A stretch of 64,000 nt of DNA from an uncultured Myxococcales bacterium. Its GTDB lineage: Bacteria; Myxococcota_A; Polyangia; Polyangiales; Polyangiaceae. The notes beneath the pieces were generated by a model. The model was not told the DNA's origin. It was given only the letters and a program-made list of their open reading frames with translations, and ran no database searches. The stretch's first letter is position 1, and each line of letters opens with the position of its first letter. The DNA lies in contig CALFEQ010000054.1 of NCBI GenBank assembly GCA_937949945.1, forward strand, positions 124,001 to 188,000, written 5' to 3'. This document shows positions 25,448 through 34,457 of this stretch, one piece after another. A program made the translations under genes and the position numbers.

Positions 25448-26347
25448 TCAGTTCCCCGGCGCCGCGTCGGCGCCCGCGTCGCCGGCGAGCGGCGCGGGCG
25501 TCGTGCTCACGAGCGTGAGATCGGCGTCCTCCGTGTAGTACGCGCTGAAGAACGCCGTCGGAAAGGCGATGCTGGTCTTTCGGACGAGGCGCACGAGCAG
25601 GCCGTCTTCGACCGCGAAGTACCAGTCGACGTTGTTCGTGCCTTGCTGAGAGCCGGTGACCACGAGCTCCTCGCGGAAGTGTCGCGTGCGAATGGCGGCG
25701 CCTCCGACGACGACGTCCTCCTCACCGACGTACTCGTAGGGGCCGCCCGACGTGAACTGGGACGTGCCGGTCTCGCTCTCTTCGTTGCGACCGGTGCAGA
25801 TGTGCGGCCATTCCTGCTCCGGTGCGGGCGAGAGGAGCGTCATCGTGTCCCCCGGCTTGCAGGTCATGACGGTGCTGACGAGGATGCCGCCGAGGACGGC
25901 GAGATGCTGGGATCGGTGCACGCCGACGCGGATCGTCTCGCTGCCACGGAGGCAGAGATCCATCTTCTCCGTATAGCCGGTGCGCAGCGTGAGCTTCGCA
26001 GAGTAGCAATCGGCGTCCTCGTGGACGATCGCGACACTCGCGGTCGGTCCGTACGGTGCCGTCCTCGTGTTACCGAGGACGTTGATGGAGTCCTTGCCCG
26101 TCGCGACGTAGGCGTAGATGCCCTCGTCCGGGCGTCGTTTCCCCACGGCCTCCGCGTCCGCGGCGTCTGCGGGCTCGGTGGGGGCCACCCACACGTCGTC
26201 GGTCTTGCCCGCGTCGTCGGTGAGCGGTGCATGCGGCGGCGGCGTCTGTTCCGTGTAGCCGTCGTCGAGGAGAAGCGAGCAACCCGAGGCGATGGCGGCG
26301 GCGAGCACCGCCGTCAGGGAAATCGATCGACGCTTCGCCATCGCCAT
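25448..26347 (-). CDS. Hypothetical lipoprotein
   Basis: This protein has 299 residues with a signal peptide ending at a lipobox (AAIASGC, Cys near 23) and AGGAAG at ribosome-binding distance before ATG 26347. The mature region is acidic and Ala/Pro-rich near its start, then beta-rich. Four Cys in the mature part (DADCYS, MDLCLRG, VMTCKPG, HICTGRN) may form disulfides. No family recognised. It is likely anchored in the outer membrane, facing the periplasm or the surface. Confidence 0.75.
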   Translation of the reverse strand: MAMAKRRSISLTAVLAAAIASGCSLLLDDGYTEQTPPPHAPLTDDAGKTDDVWVAPTEPADAADAEAVGKRRPDEGIYAYVATGKDSINVLGNTRTAPYGPTASVAIVHEDADCYSAKLTLRTGYTEKMDLCLRGSETIRVGVHRSQHLAVLGGILVSTVMTCKPGDTMTLLSPAPEQEWPHICTGRNEESETGTSQFTSGGPYEYVGEEDVVVGGAAIRTRHFREELVVTGSQQGTNNVDWYFAVEDGLLVRLVRKTSIAFPTAFFSAYYTEDADLTLVSTTPAPLAGDAGADAAPGN

Positions 26348-26481
26348 CGCGCGCTTCCTGTCGCTTGCGTCGAGCGTACGGCCCGGCGCCGTGCCGCGTG
26401 CGCATTATCTCGAATGTATCATTCCGGTCGGAATGCGTCAGGAAGTTCGTGCCGGCGCCAGCCTCGAGAGAAAGGCCGCTC

Positions 26482-28401
26482 TCACGAAACGGGGCGCAGG
26501 CTCGGCCGTGGGGGCGGCGCTGGTCCGGGGTCCCACACGAAGTGGTCGATGAGCATCGGATCGCTCCCGTCGAGCACGTCGTCCTTGCCGATCGTCCAGC
26601 CTTCGATCCGACCGCTCGGGTGAACGCAGAGGCGCACGAAGTGCTTGTAGCCGGGGTGCCCGAGGACGGTGAACGCCTGCTGGTGCTCGATGCCGAGGAG
26701 CATGAGGACGGTGAGGTAGACGCCGAAGACGAGCGCGCCCACGAACGCGGAGGCGACGAGGACCGCGCCGTCGGCCGCGTGGAAGGGGAGGTGAGGGACC
26801 ACGAGCCGGAGGCCCATCGGGAAGAAGCCGAGGACGACGCCGAACGGGATCGCGAACGCGGCGCGCGCCGCCCGGCTGCCCTGTCCTTGATGCGAGACGA
26901 GGTAGAGGACGAGCGACAGGCTCGCGGCGACGATGGCCGAGGTGATGGCGAGCGTCGTCGGTCCGTTGTGCGCGGCGCCGAGGACGATCGACACGACGAC
27001 GCCGTACGCGAGGTGGACCAAGAAACCCGCGCGCCCGATCATCAGCTTCGCGGGCGCCTGGAGCACGAGCCGGCGTGACGCCGCCGCGCTCGGGTACGCG
27101 ACGTCCGGCGGCCCCGAGGACTCCGGGTAGGGCGCGACGCGCGTGCCGTGCAGGAACGCTCCGCCGCCGCCCGCGATGACGTGCATCGAGCGCCCGATCG
27201 TCCGCCGCTCGTAGTGGTGGAAGTCGCCGGCGAGATAGAAGACGCGATCGCGCTCGAGGCTCAGGCGGCAAGCGGCGAGCATGCGCGCGCCTGGCTCGTT
27301 CCGGTGCCCGTACGCCATCGCGGGATCCCCTGCCACGAAGAGGACCGCGCGGGTCGGCGCCTCCTTGCGTCGCCTCGTGAAGTACGCGCGCTGGCGGAAG
27401 TCGACGCGCCCGAGCTGGCGATCGGCACCCCACAGATCGAGCTCCGGGGTGAGCGGCAGGCAGAAGTAGCTCGCCTCCTGGATGGGCTCGTAGCCGCGGA
27501 GCACGAGGCGTCTCCGGCGCTTGATCGTGGTCCCACCGAAGAACGCGCGCACGGACCGGAACAGGCCGAGCAGCATGCCGTACAGGCCGCCGACCTCGTC
27601 GAGGTGGATGGTGCGCGCGACGAGGCCGACCTTGCGACCGGGGCGCTTGCGCAGGCGCTTGCTGATCTTCGGTGTCGGGTCGCGATCGTCCGCACGGAAC
27701 GGCTCGTCGATCCGGCGCCGGAACAGGCGGCCGAACCCGTCGAGCCCGTCGTACCAATCGTGGTTGCCGGGCGTCCCGAGGAGCACGCGCTTCTTGGAGC
27801 TCGCGCCGATCTTCCGGAGCTCCTCGTTCCACGGCAACACGAGCCGGTTGTAGATCTCGTCCGCCGTCGCGACCGGGTAGGAGATGTCGCCTCCGAAGAC
27901 GAGGATGTCTCCGCGCGGGAGCAGCATGCGACCGCCGTTGCCGTCGTCGACGTCGTAGGTCGACGCGAGCATGCGGCCCACGCCTGCGCTGACGTCACGG
28001 TCGTCTCCGGTGTCGGCGGCGAAGTCGATCCAAATCGGCCGCCCGAGCAGCTCGCTGAGCGTGGTCGCTCCTCCGGCGGGCTGGCTGTCCGGCGCCAGGA
28101 TGCGGCCCGCGGCGGCGACGAGCTCGGCGGGCTCGTTGGGGCGCATCCAGTCGCGCGCGTCGACCGACTCCGTCGCGATCGCGCGCGCGGCGAAGTTACG
28201 AAGATGCCCGAAGAGTGAAGTTATGCCGTACCAGCGAATCCCGAAGGGCGGATGTGCGCCTTGCCGGAAGACGAGGGGATCCGGCTTGTCGCCTCGGGGA
28301 CGGAGGACCACCGGCGGGCGCGTGAGGGTGGAGCTGGGCGGAGGCGCAAGCTCCTCCGAACGGCCCTCACGGGAGCGGCGGTCCTCGCCGTCGAGCAGCA
28401 C
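26482..28401 (-). CDS. Membrane-associated metallophosphoesterase
   Basis: This protein has 639 residues. The N-terminal half carries calcineurin-like metallophosphoesterase motifs: FAADTGDD (about 130), FGGDISYP (about 170-177), GTPGNHDWYDGLDGF (about 208-222) and LAGDFHHYERR (about 402-412). The C-terminal part has five or so TM helices (about 455-590) followed by a soluble tail with HPSGRIEGW. It probably hydrolyses a phosphoester at the membrane surface; the substrate is unknown. The start is GTG, supported by TATCCT seven bases upstream on the minus strand. It is divergent from the cupredoxin-like gene (42 bp between starts). Confidence 0.85.
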   Translation of the reverse strand: MLLDGEDRRSREGRSEELAPPPSSTLTRPPVVLRPRGDKPDPLVFRQGAHPPFGIRWYGITSLFGHLRNFAARAIATESVDARDWMRPNEPAELVAAAGRILAPDSQPAGGATTLSELLGRPIWIDFAADTGDDRDVSAGVGRMLASTYDVDDGNGGRMLLPRGDILVFGGDISYPVATADEIYNRLVLPWNEELRKIGASSKKRVLLGTPGNHDWYDGLDGFGRLFRRRIDEPFRADDRDPTPKISKRLRKRPGRKVGLVARTIHLDEVGGLYGMLLGLFRSVRAFFGGTTIKRRRRLVLRGYEPIQEASYFCLPLTPELDLWGADRQLGRVDFRQRAYFTRRRKEAPTRAVLFVAGDPAMAYGHRNEPGARMLAACRLSLERDRVFYLAGDFHHYERRTIGRSMHVIAGGGGAFLHGTRVAPYPESSGPPDVAYPSAAASRRLVLQAPAKLMIGRAGFLVHLAYGVVVSIVLGAAHNGPTTLAITSAIVAASLSLVLYLVSHQGQGSRAARAAFAIPFGVVLGFFPMGLRLVVPHLPFHAADGAVLVASAFVGALVFGVYLTVLMLLGIEHQQAFTVLGHPGYKHFVRLCVHPSGRIEGWTIGKDDVLDGSDPMLIDHFVWDPGPAPPPRPSLRPVS

Positions 28402-28408
28402 ATGGAAG

Positions 28409-28414
28409 AGGATA
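28409..28414 (-). promoter_or_regulatory. Candidate -10 element (TATCCT), 7 nt from the phosphoesterase GTG
   Basis: On the minus strand TATCCT, seven bases, then GTG. An out-of-frame ATG overlaps the same region, so the promoter helps to choose GTG. Confidence 0.4.
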
Positions 28415-28443
28415 GCCTTTTTGGGTTACCCTCGCTGGCAACC

Positions 28444-29169
28444 ATGCGAACGAAGACTGCGCTCACGTTTGCGGTGCTGTCTGCGATCGCGCTCCTGACG
28501 GCCAGCGGCCGCGCAGGGCCGCCGAACGTGAAGGGACGCATCGCCGGTCACGAGAAGCTCGTGCCGGAGGTCTACGCCGAGGCGGCCAAGCCCGAGGCCC
28601 GGCGCTGGACCTGGCGAGAGCCTTCTCCCTCCGTGAGCGCGCAGTTTCGGACGCTCTCCGCGAACCCGTCGCGCGACATCTGCATCGCCGCGATGACCGC
28701 GGCGAACCAGGAGAAGCAGCAGTTCTTGATGACCGTCACCGGTGGGCGCGTGTTCCCCACCACCATCGTCGTGACGCCCAACACCGAGCTCGCCTTCAAG
28801 AACTTCGACCCGTTCAAGCACCGGATCCACATCACGGGGCCCGGCGGGCAGAAGCTGCTGCCGCCGGACGACCTGCAGCCGAACGCCGTCCGCAAGTGGG
28901 CGGCTCCGGGGCCGGGCCGCTACGAGGTCCGCGACGAGCTGTTCCCCAGCATCCGCACGTTCATCATCGTCGACCCGCAGGTCGTACAGGTCGCCTACCC
29001 GGGTCGTGACGGCGCCTTCGGATTCAGCCTGCCGGCCGGCGATTACGTGCTCAAGGCGTTCTTCAACGGAAAGCAGGTGGGCAAGCCGGTCAGCCTCACC
29101 GCGAAGGATCGCGGCGTGGTCGAGTTGAAGGAGCCGTTCAGGCTCGACGAAGAGGCGGGCGCGCAATGA
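28444..29169 (+). CDS. Exported cupredoxin-like / carboxypeptidase-regulatory-like protein
   Basis: This protein has 241 residues with a signal peptide (AVLSAIALLTASGRAG). The body is beta-rich: GGRVFPTTIVVTPNTELAF and FDPFKHRIHI suggest a cupredoxin-like sandwich. The C-terminal stretch (FGFSLPAGDYVLKAFFNGK) fits carboxypeptidase-regulatory-like folds. I do not see a full type 1 copper site. I start at ATG 28444, where the signal peptide begins; the frame is open further upstream but crosses the divergent gene. It overlaps the next gene by 4 nt (ATGA), so the two are coupled. Confidence 0.8.
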   Translation: MRTKTALTFAVLSAIALLTASGRAGPPNVKGRIAGHEKLVPEVYAEAAKPEARRWTWREPSPSVSAQFRTLSANPSRDICIAAMTAANQEKQQFLMTVTGGRVFPTTIVVTPNTELAFKNFDPFKHRIHITGPGGQKLLPPDDLQPNAVRKWAAPGPGRYEVRDELFPSIRTFIIVDPQVVQVAYPGRDGAFGFSLPAGDYVLKAFFNGKQVGKPVSLTAKDRGVVELKEPFRLDEEAGAQ

Positions 29170-31067
29170 TGATCCTGTCCCGCATCTGGTACGTCATCCT
29201 GGCGATTCTCCTCGCCGCCGCTTACTACGTCGTCGCGCTCGCCGTGGGCCAATACAACCGGCGCAACCAAGCGGCGATGGAAGAGACGCTGAAGGCCGAC
29301 AGCCAGGTCGTCAGCTGGGCGATGCAGGTCGACGCTCGCCGCCGCCTCGATGTCCTGCTGCTCGCGGCGGTCGATCAGAGCGTCGCCAAGGCGATCAAGG
29401 GCGCGAACGGGCGGGAGACGATCCCGGCCTCCTCCAGGGAGGAGGGCGCCAAGGCGCTCCGCGCCTTCAACGAGAAGCTTCCGCCCGAGTACAAGAACGA
29501 CGTCCTCTTCATCACCGATCGCGAGGGCCGCCTCGTTGCGCAGATCGGATACGACGTCGTCAACGGGTTCGCGGAGTTCGAGCTCGGCGGATACCCGGCC
29601 GTCTTCGACGCGCTCCACGGCTTCCTCCGCGACGACACCTGGGTGTGGGGCGGAAAGCTCGCGCGTGTCGTCACACGTCCGGTCGAGGACGAGGTCGGGC
29701 AGCCTCCGCTCGGCGCGGTGGTCGGGCTCCGCTGGATCGACGCATCGTTCGCGAAGGAGATCGCGAAGCGTACGCGCACGAACCTCGCGTTCTTCGCGCT
29801 CGGCCAGCGCGTCGCGTCCGCGGCGACGACGGACGGGTTCGAGGAGAACTCGCTCGAGGCGCTCGGCAGCGATCTGGCTGCGTTGAGCGAGGACAAGGGG
29901 TTCAAGGAGAACGGTCGCACCGACGTCCGGCCGCTCGGCGACGGCAAGGGCGGCGTGCTCTTCGTTCGTCTCCCCGGCGAAGCCTGGGAGCTCAACGGCG
30001 GCTTCGCCGTCGCGCGCCCGAAGGTGGCGCTCAGCTCGCCGACCGGCTTCATCACGGGCGCGGACGACACCGACAAGAGGAACGTGAAGCTGTGGCTCGT
30101 CGCGGTGATCGCCGGCGCCGCGGCGATCTTCGGGATCCTCTTCTCCTATCTCGAGCACTCGCTCCCGATGAAGGAGCTGAAGGTCCAGGCGGAGAAGCTG
30201 AAGAACGGTCAGCTCGACACGTTCACGCTTCCGCGCTTCCGCGGCGGGTATCGCCCGATCGCGGCCGACATCAACGCCGGCATCCAGCGCGTCGTCGAGA
30301 AGGGCGGAGGCACGGCGCGCAAGCCCGCCGATCTGGAGTCGATCCTCGGTCCGGTGCCGGCGCAGCCCAACATGAGCGCGTTCTCGTTCCCGCTGTCGGA
30401 CGGCTCCGGCGTGCAACAGGTCCCGCCGCCCCCGCCTCCGGGACCCGCGACGCCGGCGTCCGCGAACAACCCGCCGCGCTTCGGTGCGCCGCCGCCTGCT
30501 CCTCCGTCTCGTCCGGGCAACACGGGCGCCAACGCGCCGGCCGCGACGAGCGCGAATCCGCCGGCGGTGCCGGGTGGGCCGCGACCCCAAGGGTTCCCGC
30601 AGTCGGATCGGACGATGGCGATGTCGGGGGGCGGTGGCTATCCGCCGCCGCCGCCTGCGCCGGGCAGCTCGCCCGGAACCGGTACGGGGGCGCACAGCGC
30701 GACGGTCGCTGCGACGCCTGCCGCTTCGAAGCGCACGCAACCGGCGTCGCCGCCTTTCCCGAACCCCGCGGCGAAGCTCCCGAAGGGGGACGACGAGGAT
30801 CAGACGGTCGTCGCGAGCCAGAGCAACCCTGCGGCAGCGGCGTCGCAGGATCCCTCCGAGGAGTGGCAGCGCGTCTACGAGGAGTTCATTCGCACGAAGC
30901 GCGAGTGCGGCGAGCCGACCGAAGGTCTCACGTACGAGAAGTTCCAGCAGACGCTGAAGAAGAACCGCGACGCGCTCATGCAGCGTCACGGCTGCAAGCG
31001 CGTGAAATTCTCGGTCTACATCAAGGAAGGTCGCGCCTCGCTCAAGGCCACGCCCGTCCGAGAGTGA
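29166..31067 (+). CDS. MXAN_5187-like membrane sensor/scaffold protein
   Basis: This protein has 633 residues. TM1 (about 8-28) and TM2 (about 308-330) flank a 280-residue periplasmic region resembling a single Cache-type sensor (VLFITDREGRLVAQIGYD). After TM2 comes a HAMP-like helix (LPMKELKVQAEKLKNGQLD), then a long Pro/Ala/Gly-rich disordered linker (about 415-555). The C-terminal domain (about 565-633) has EEWQRVYEEFIRTKRECG and FSVYIKEGRASLKATPV, matching my memory of the MXAN_5187 C-terminal family of myxobacteria. No kinase, methyl-accepting or cyclase domain is present. It is co-transcribed with the cupredoxin-like gene. Confidence 0.8.
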   Translation: MMILSRIWYVILAILLAAAYYVVALAVGQYNRRNQAAMEETLKADSQVVSWAMQVDARRRLDVLLLAAVDQSVAKAIKGANGRETIPASSREEGAKALRAFNEKLPPEYKNDVLFITDREGRLVAQIGYDVVNGFAEFELGGYPAVFDALHGFLRDDTWVWGGKLARVVTRPVEDEVGQPPLGAVVGLRWIDASFAKEIAKRTRTNLAFFALGQRVASAATTDGFEENSLEALGSDLAALSEDKGFKENGRTDVRPLGDGKGGVLFVRLPGEAWELNGGFAVARPKVALSSPTGFITGADDTDKRNVKLWLVAVIAGAAAIFGILFSYLEHSLPMKELKVQAEKLKNGQLDTFTLPRFRGGYRPIAADINAGIQRVVEKGGGTARKPADLESILGPVPAQPNMSAFSFPLSDGSGVQQVPPPPPPGPATPASANNPPRFGAPPPAPPSRPGNTGANAPAATSANPPAVPGGPRPQGFPQSDRTMAMSGGGGYPPPPPAPGSSPGTGTGAHSATVAATPAASKRTQPASPPFPNPAAKLPKGDDEDQTVVASQSNPAAAASQDPSEEWQRVYEEFIRTKRECGEPTEGLTYEKFQQTLKKNRDALMQRHGCKRVKFSVYIKEGRASLKATPVRE

Positions 31068-31121
31068 GCGCTCCCGTCCGGGCGCGCGCGCACCGGGGTT
31101 CGGGCACCGTGGCGTGTCCGA

Positions 31122-31150
31122 TTGCGTGACGCGCCACACCGGTCTAGCGT
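31122..31150 (+). promoter_or_regulatory. Candidate promoter of the porin gene, leaderless
   Basis: TTGCGT (31122-31127) and TAGCGT (31145-31150) have a 17-bp spacer. The GTG at 31157 follows the -10 by six bases, so transcription should begin at the start codon. Confidence 0.5.
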
Positions 31151-31156
31151 GGCGAC

Positions 31157-32803
31157 GTGCTTCGCCCCACGCTCCGCCGCCTCTCGTGGATGCTCCTCGT
31201 GCTCGTCCTGGGCACGCCGCGCGCGGCGCTCGCGACGAACGTCACGGAGACGGCCGACAACGGCTCGGAGCAGATCGCCCGTGGTGGCGCGTGGGTGGCC
31301 CGCGCGAGCGATCCGCTCGCGACGACGTTCAACCCCGCGGGCCTCGCGGGCCAGCCCTCGCGGATCACGATCCAGAGCAACTTCCTCGTCCACCGCACGT
31401 GCTTCACGCGGCTTCGGGCGGCGAACGACACGAGCGTCGATCCGCTCGTCGACGCCACCGGCCACTTCCCGCGCGTGTGCAACGACATCGAGGTGGCGCC
31501 CAACCCACAGATCGGCGGGACCCTCCGCGTCACGGATCGGCTCGGGGTCGGGCTCCTCGTGATCGGCCCGTCGTCGGCGGGCGAGAAGAACTGGCCCGAG
31601 TTCGTCGAGGACGCGACCGGCCAGAAGCGCGCCGCTCCGCAGCGCTATCTCCAGACGCGGCAAGCGAACATCGTCGTCTTCCCGACGGTGGGCGTCGGCT
31701 ACGAGGTCGTCGACGATCTGCGCCTCGGCGTGAGCTTCGGCTGGGGCCTCGCGAAGATCAAGAACACGACCGCGACCGTGGCCCTCAACAACGACGGCCT
31801 GACCGCGGACAACGACGTCCGCGCGAACCTCCAGGTCAGCGACTGGTTCATCCCGCGCGTCAGCGCGGGCGGCATCTGGAGCGTGACGCCGAACCTCGAC
31901 ATCGCCGGCTGGTACCAGTGGACGGACGCCATCCGGGCGCGCGGCGACGTGGGCACCGCGACGAGCTACTACACGGCCGCGAACGCGCGCGGCGACGACA
32001 GCAACGTCGGGTGGGCGGACACGATCTTCAGCGACTGCGGCACGGGCCGCCCTCAGGACGAAGGCAAGTGCGGCGACGGCGGCAACGCGCGTTTGAAGTT
32101 CGTGCTGCCGATGGAGGCGAAGATCGGGCTTCGCTTCCACGAGCCGCGCTCCTCGTCGGCGGAGCGGGCCGGCAAGACGTTCGAGCGCGATCCGCTGGCG
32201 AACGACGTGTTCGACGTCGAGGTCGATCTCACCTGGGCGAACAACTCGGCGATCGACTCGCTCCAGGTCCGCTTCCCGAGCGATCCCTCGGGAGCCGGTC
32301 TCCTCCCCGTGTCCGGCATCAACGCCGAGATCCCGCCGAACGCGGATCAGCCTCGCAAGTACAAGGACGTCTTCGGCGTCCGCGTGGGCGGCGACTACAA
32401 CGTCCTGCCCGACCGCCTCGCGCTCCGCGCCGGCGCGTACTTCGAGACCTCGGCGGCGAACCCGCAGTTCCAGCACCTCGACTTCCCGGCGTCGCACCGC
32501 ATCGGCTTCGCGCTCGGCGCGACCTATCGCATCCGCTTCGGCTCCGACCCTGCGCGCAGCGACGCCCTCGAGCTGATGCTCGGCTACGGCCACACGTTCT
32601 TCGGCGAGCAGTCGCGCGAGGATCCGAACGCACGTGGCATCGGAGCCCTCGCGGGCACTTCCTGCCCCGCCGACGCGACCGTCGCCTCGCCCGACCGCTG
32701 CAGCGACGGAACGCAGCGGTATCGGACGCGGTGGCCGGTGAACCTGGGTACGATCACGAACTCGTTGAACGTCGTGAACGTGGGGGTCGCCTATCGCTTC
32801 TGA
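31157..32803 (+). CDS. FadL/OmpP1-like outer-membrane transport protein
   Basis: This protein has 548 residues with a signal peptide (LLVLVLGTPRAALA). The mature N-terminus resembles the FadL/OMPP1 family (QIARGGAWVARASDPLATTFNPAGLAG, quoted by parts around 42-68, with the Asn-Pro-Ala turn typical of the hatch region). The rest is alternating beta-strand sequence and the C-terminus ends in an aromatic residue (VAYRF), as expected for a BAM-assembled barrel. FadL proteins import hydrophobic compounds such as fatty acids. Start GTG with a promoter-like pair immediately upstream. A heptad array begins directly after its stop codon. Confidence 0.88.
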   Translation: MLRPTLRRLSWMLLVLVLGTPRAALATNVTETADNGSEQIARGGAWVARASDPLATTFNPAGLAGQPSRITIQSNFLVHRTCFTRLRAANDTSVDPLVDATGHFPRVCNDIEVAPNPQIGGTLRVTDRLGVGLLVIGPSSAGEKNWPEFVEDATGQKRAAPQRYLQTRQANIVVFPTVGVGYEVVDDLRLGVSFGWGLAKIKNTTATVALNNDGLTADNDVRANLQVSDWFIPRVSAGGIWSVTPNLDIAGWYQWTDAIRARGDVGTATSYYTAANARGDDSNVGWADTIFSDCGTGRPQDEGKCGDGGNARLKFVLPMEAKIGLRFHEPRSSSAERAGKTFERDPLANDVFDVEVDLTWANNSAIDSLQVRFPSDPSGAGLLPVSGINAEIPPNADQPRKYKDVFGVRVGGDYNVLPDRLALRAGAYFETSAANPQFQHLDFPASHRIGFALGATYRIRFGSDPARSDALELMLGYGHTFFGEQSREDPNARGIGALAGTSCPADATVASPDRCSDGTQRYRTRWPVNLGTITNSLNVVNVGVAYRF

Positions 32804-32831
32804 GGCTCCGGGCTCCAGGGTCCAGGCTCCA
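32804..32831 (+). repeat. Heptad array 5 (GGCTCCG/GGCTCCA), abutting a stop codon
   Basis: Four 7-bp units begin on the base after the porin TGA. They are complementary to arrays 6a and 6b upstream of trxB. Between them (32832-33061) the 230-bp core shows no gene; its short open frames are chance. Confidence 0.9.
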
Positions 32832-33061
32832 GGGGGCTCGGCCGAGACGCCGGGGCAGGGCGGGCGCAACGAGGTGAGGGCCCAGCTCGTTGTCGATTGC
32901 GCGTCCTCGCTGCGAGCGCGTGCTCATGCTCGCTCGAGCGAGCGATTGGCGTGAGAGAAGCGAGACCCGAGCGTTGGTTTTTCGCGCATGCGCGCATGGA
33001 ACACGCGCGCGGATCGCGCACGAGCGAGCGTTCGTCGAACGATCGCGGATCGTGCTCCCCC

Positions 33062-33082
33062 GGAGCCTGGAGCCTGGAGCCT
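33062..33082 (+). repeat. Heptad array 6a (3 x GGAGCCT)
   Basis: Three exact 7-bp units in the spacer upstream of trxB, inverted relative to array 5. Confidence 0.92.
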
Positions 33083-33110
33083 CCGTCTGCGGTCGAGCTC
33101 TTTCGAACCC

Positions 33111-33138
33111 GGAGCCTGGAGCCTGGAGCCTGGAGCCT
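33111..33138 (+). repeat. Heptad array 6b (4 x GGAGCCT)
   Basis: Four exact units that end one base before the trxB -10 candidate, so they cover the place where a -35 element would lie. Confidence 0.92.
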
Positions 33139-33139
33139 G

Positions 33140-33145
33140 TATCCT
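33140..33145 (+). promoter_or_regulatory. Candidate -10 element (TATCCT), 6 nt from trxB
   Basis: TATCCT, six bases, then ATG, with no Shine-Dalgarno closer than the repeat (16 nt away). This suggests a leaderless trxB message. Confidence 0.45.
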
Positions 33146-33151
33146 CGTTCC

Positions 33152-34111
33152 ATGAGCGAAGCGCCGCGTAAGGTCATCATCATCGGGTCTGGTCCGGCGG
33201 GGCACACGGCGGGCATCTATGCTGCTCGCGCCAACCTCAAGCCTCTCATGTTCGAAGGGCTCACGCGCGGCGGGATCCCCGGCGGGCAGCTCATGATCAC
33301 GAACGACGTCGAGAACTACCCCGGCTTCCCCGAGAAGATCGCGGGGCCGACGTTGATGAAGGCGTTCCGCGATCAGAGCATCAACCAGGGCGTCGAGATC
33401 CGGACGGAGGACGTGAACAAGGTCGACTTCTCGACGCGACCCTTCAAGATCTACGCGGGCGACGACAACAAGGAGTGGCTCGCCGAGACGGTCATCATCG
33501 CGACGGGAGCGCAGGCGAAGTGGCTCGGCTTGCCGAGCGAGACGGCGCTCCAGGGCAAGGGCGTCAGCGCCTGTGCGGTGTGCGACGGCGCGTTCTTCCG
33601 CAATCAGCCGGTCATGGTCGTCGGCGGCGGCGACACCGCGATGGAGGAGTCGATGTACCTCTCGGGGCTCTGCTCCAAGGTCACGCTCATCCATCGCCGC
33701 GACCAGTTCCGCGCGAGCAAGGCGATGCAGGAGCGCGTGCTCAAGAACCCCAAGATCGAGGTGCTCTACAACACCGAGGTCGACGAGATCCTCGACGTCG
33801 CGAAGGGCGAGGTCACGGGCGTCCGGGTGCGCAACAACAAGACGGGCGAGAAGGCCGTCGTCGACGTCACGGGCGTCTTCATCGCCATCGGCCACACGCC
33901 GAACTCGGACCTCTTCAAGGACTACCTCGAGCTCCACGACAACGGCTACATCAAGACGAAGCCCGGCACGACGCAGACGTCCGTGCCCGGCGTCTTCGCC
34001 GCCGGCGACGTCCAGGACTTCGTCTACCGCCAGGCCGTCACGGCCGCCGGCAGCGGCTGCATGGCCGCGCTCGAAGCCGAGCGCTGGCTGGCGGCGAACG
34101 GGGCTCACTAG
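33152..34111 (+). CDS. trxB: Thioredoxin reductase
   Basis: This protein has 319 residues, the normal length for low-molecular-weight thioredoxin reductase, which transfers electrons from NADPH to thioredoxin. The FAD-binding GSGPAGHTAGIYAARA is near residues 11-26, the redox disulfide CAVC is at 141-144, the NADPH-binding GGGDTAMEES is near 157-166, and the C-terminal FAD motif GVFAAGDVQD is near 281-290. The frame is open for 85 codons upstream, but those residues are repeat translation; the conserved protein begins at ATG 33152. It lies alone, with large repeat-bearing spacers on both sides. Confidence 0.97.
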   Translation: MSEAPRKVIIIGSGPAGHTAGIYAARANLKPLMFEGLTRGGIPGGQLMITNDVENYPGFPEKIAGPTLMKAFRDQSINQGVEIRTEDVNKVDFSTRPFKIYAGDDNKEWLAETVIIATGAQAKWLGLPSETALQGKGVSACAVCDGAFFRNQPVMVVGGGDTAMEESMYLSGLCSKVTLIHRRDQFRASKAMQERVLKNPKIEVLYNTEVDEILDVAKGEVTGVRVRNNKTGEKAVVDVTGVFIAIGHTPNSDLFKDYLELHDNGYIKTKPGTTQTSVPGVFAAGDVQDFVYRQAVTAAGSGCMAALEAERWLAANGAH

Positions 34112-34116
34112 AGAAA

Positions 34117-34185
34117 GGCTCCAGGCTCCGGGCTCCAGGCTCCAGAGCGCAGTCTCCTGACCGTAGTCTCCAGACTCCAGTCTCC
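34117..34185 (+). repeat. Heptad array 7 (GGCTCCA block then AGTCTCC block)
   Basis: Four GGCTCCA/G units (34117-34144), then five units of AGTCTCC type (34151-34185), starting 5 bp after the trxB stop. A 23-nt stretch of the first block is perfectly complementary to part of array 8. Confidence 0.92.
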
Positions 34186-34202
34186 AGCTTGGGAGACCTC
34201 CA

Positions 34203-34259
34203 GTCGGCTCGAGAGGCCTCCGTCAGCTCGAGAGGCCTCCGTCAGCTCGGGAGCACTTC
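34203..34259 (+). repeat. 19-bp direct repeat, three copies
   Basis: The unit begins GTCAGCTCGAGAGGCCTCC; copy 1 differs by one base and copy 3 diverges in its last bases. A related pair (TTCAGCCTTCAGCT at 34257 and 34303) follows. It lies inside the trxB-to-cNMP spacer; the remainder of that 492-bp spacer has no gene. Confidence 0.8.
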
Positions 34260-34457
34260 AGCCTTCAGCTGGGGAGGATTGCAGGCTCGAGCTCGGGAGG
34301 CGTTCAGCCTTCAGCTCGGGAGAGGACCGGGCCGCCTTTGGACAGCGCGACCATTTGCGCGAAACCGCGGAAATCCCGGAGATCGGTGCAAAACGTCCGG
34401 TGGCGCCCGGTCGAGCCATGCCGTGGGGTCTTGAAACGACCCGTCGGGTGGAATCCG

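Noticed and set aside
32897..33151. 85-codon extension of trxB
   Set aside because: It is translation of heptad arrays and spacer; the conserved reductase starts at 33152 with a -10 six bases upstream.
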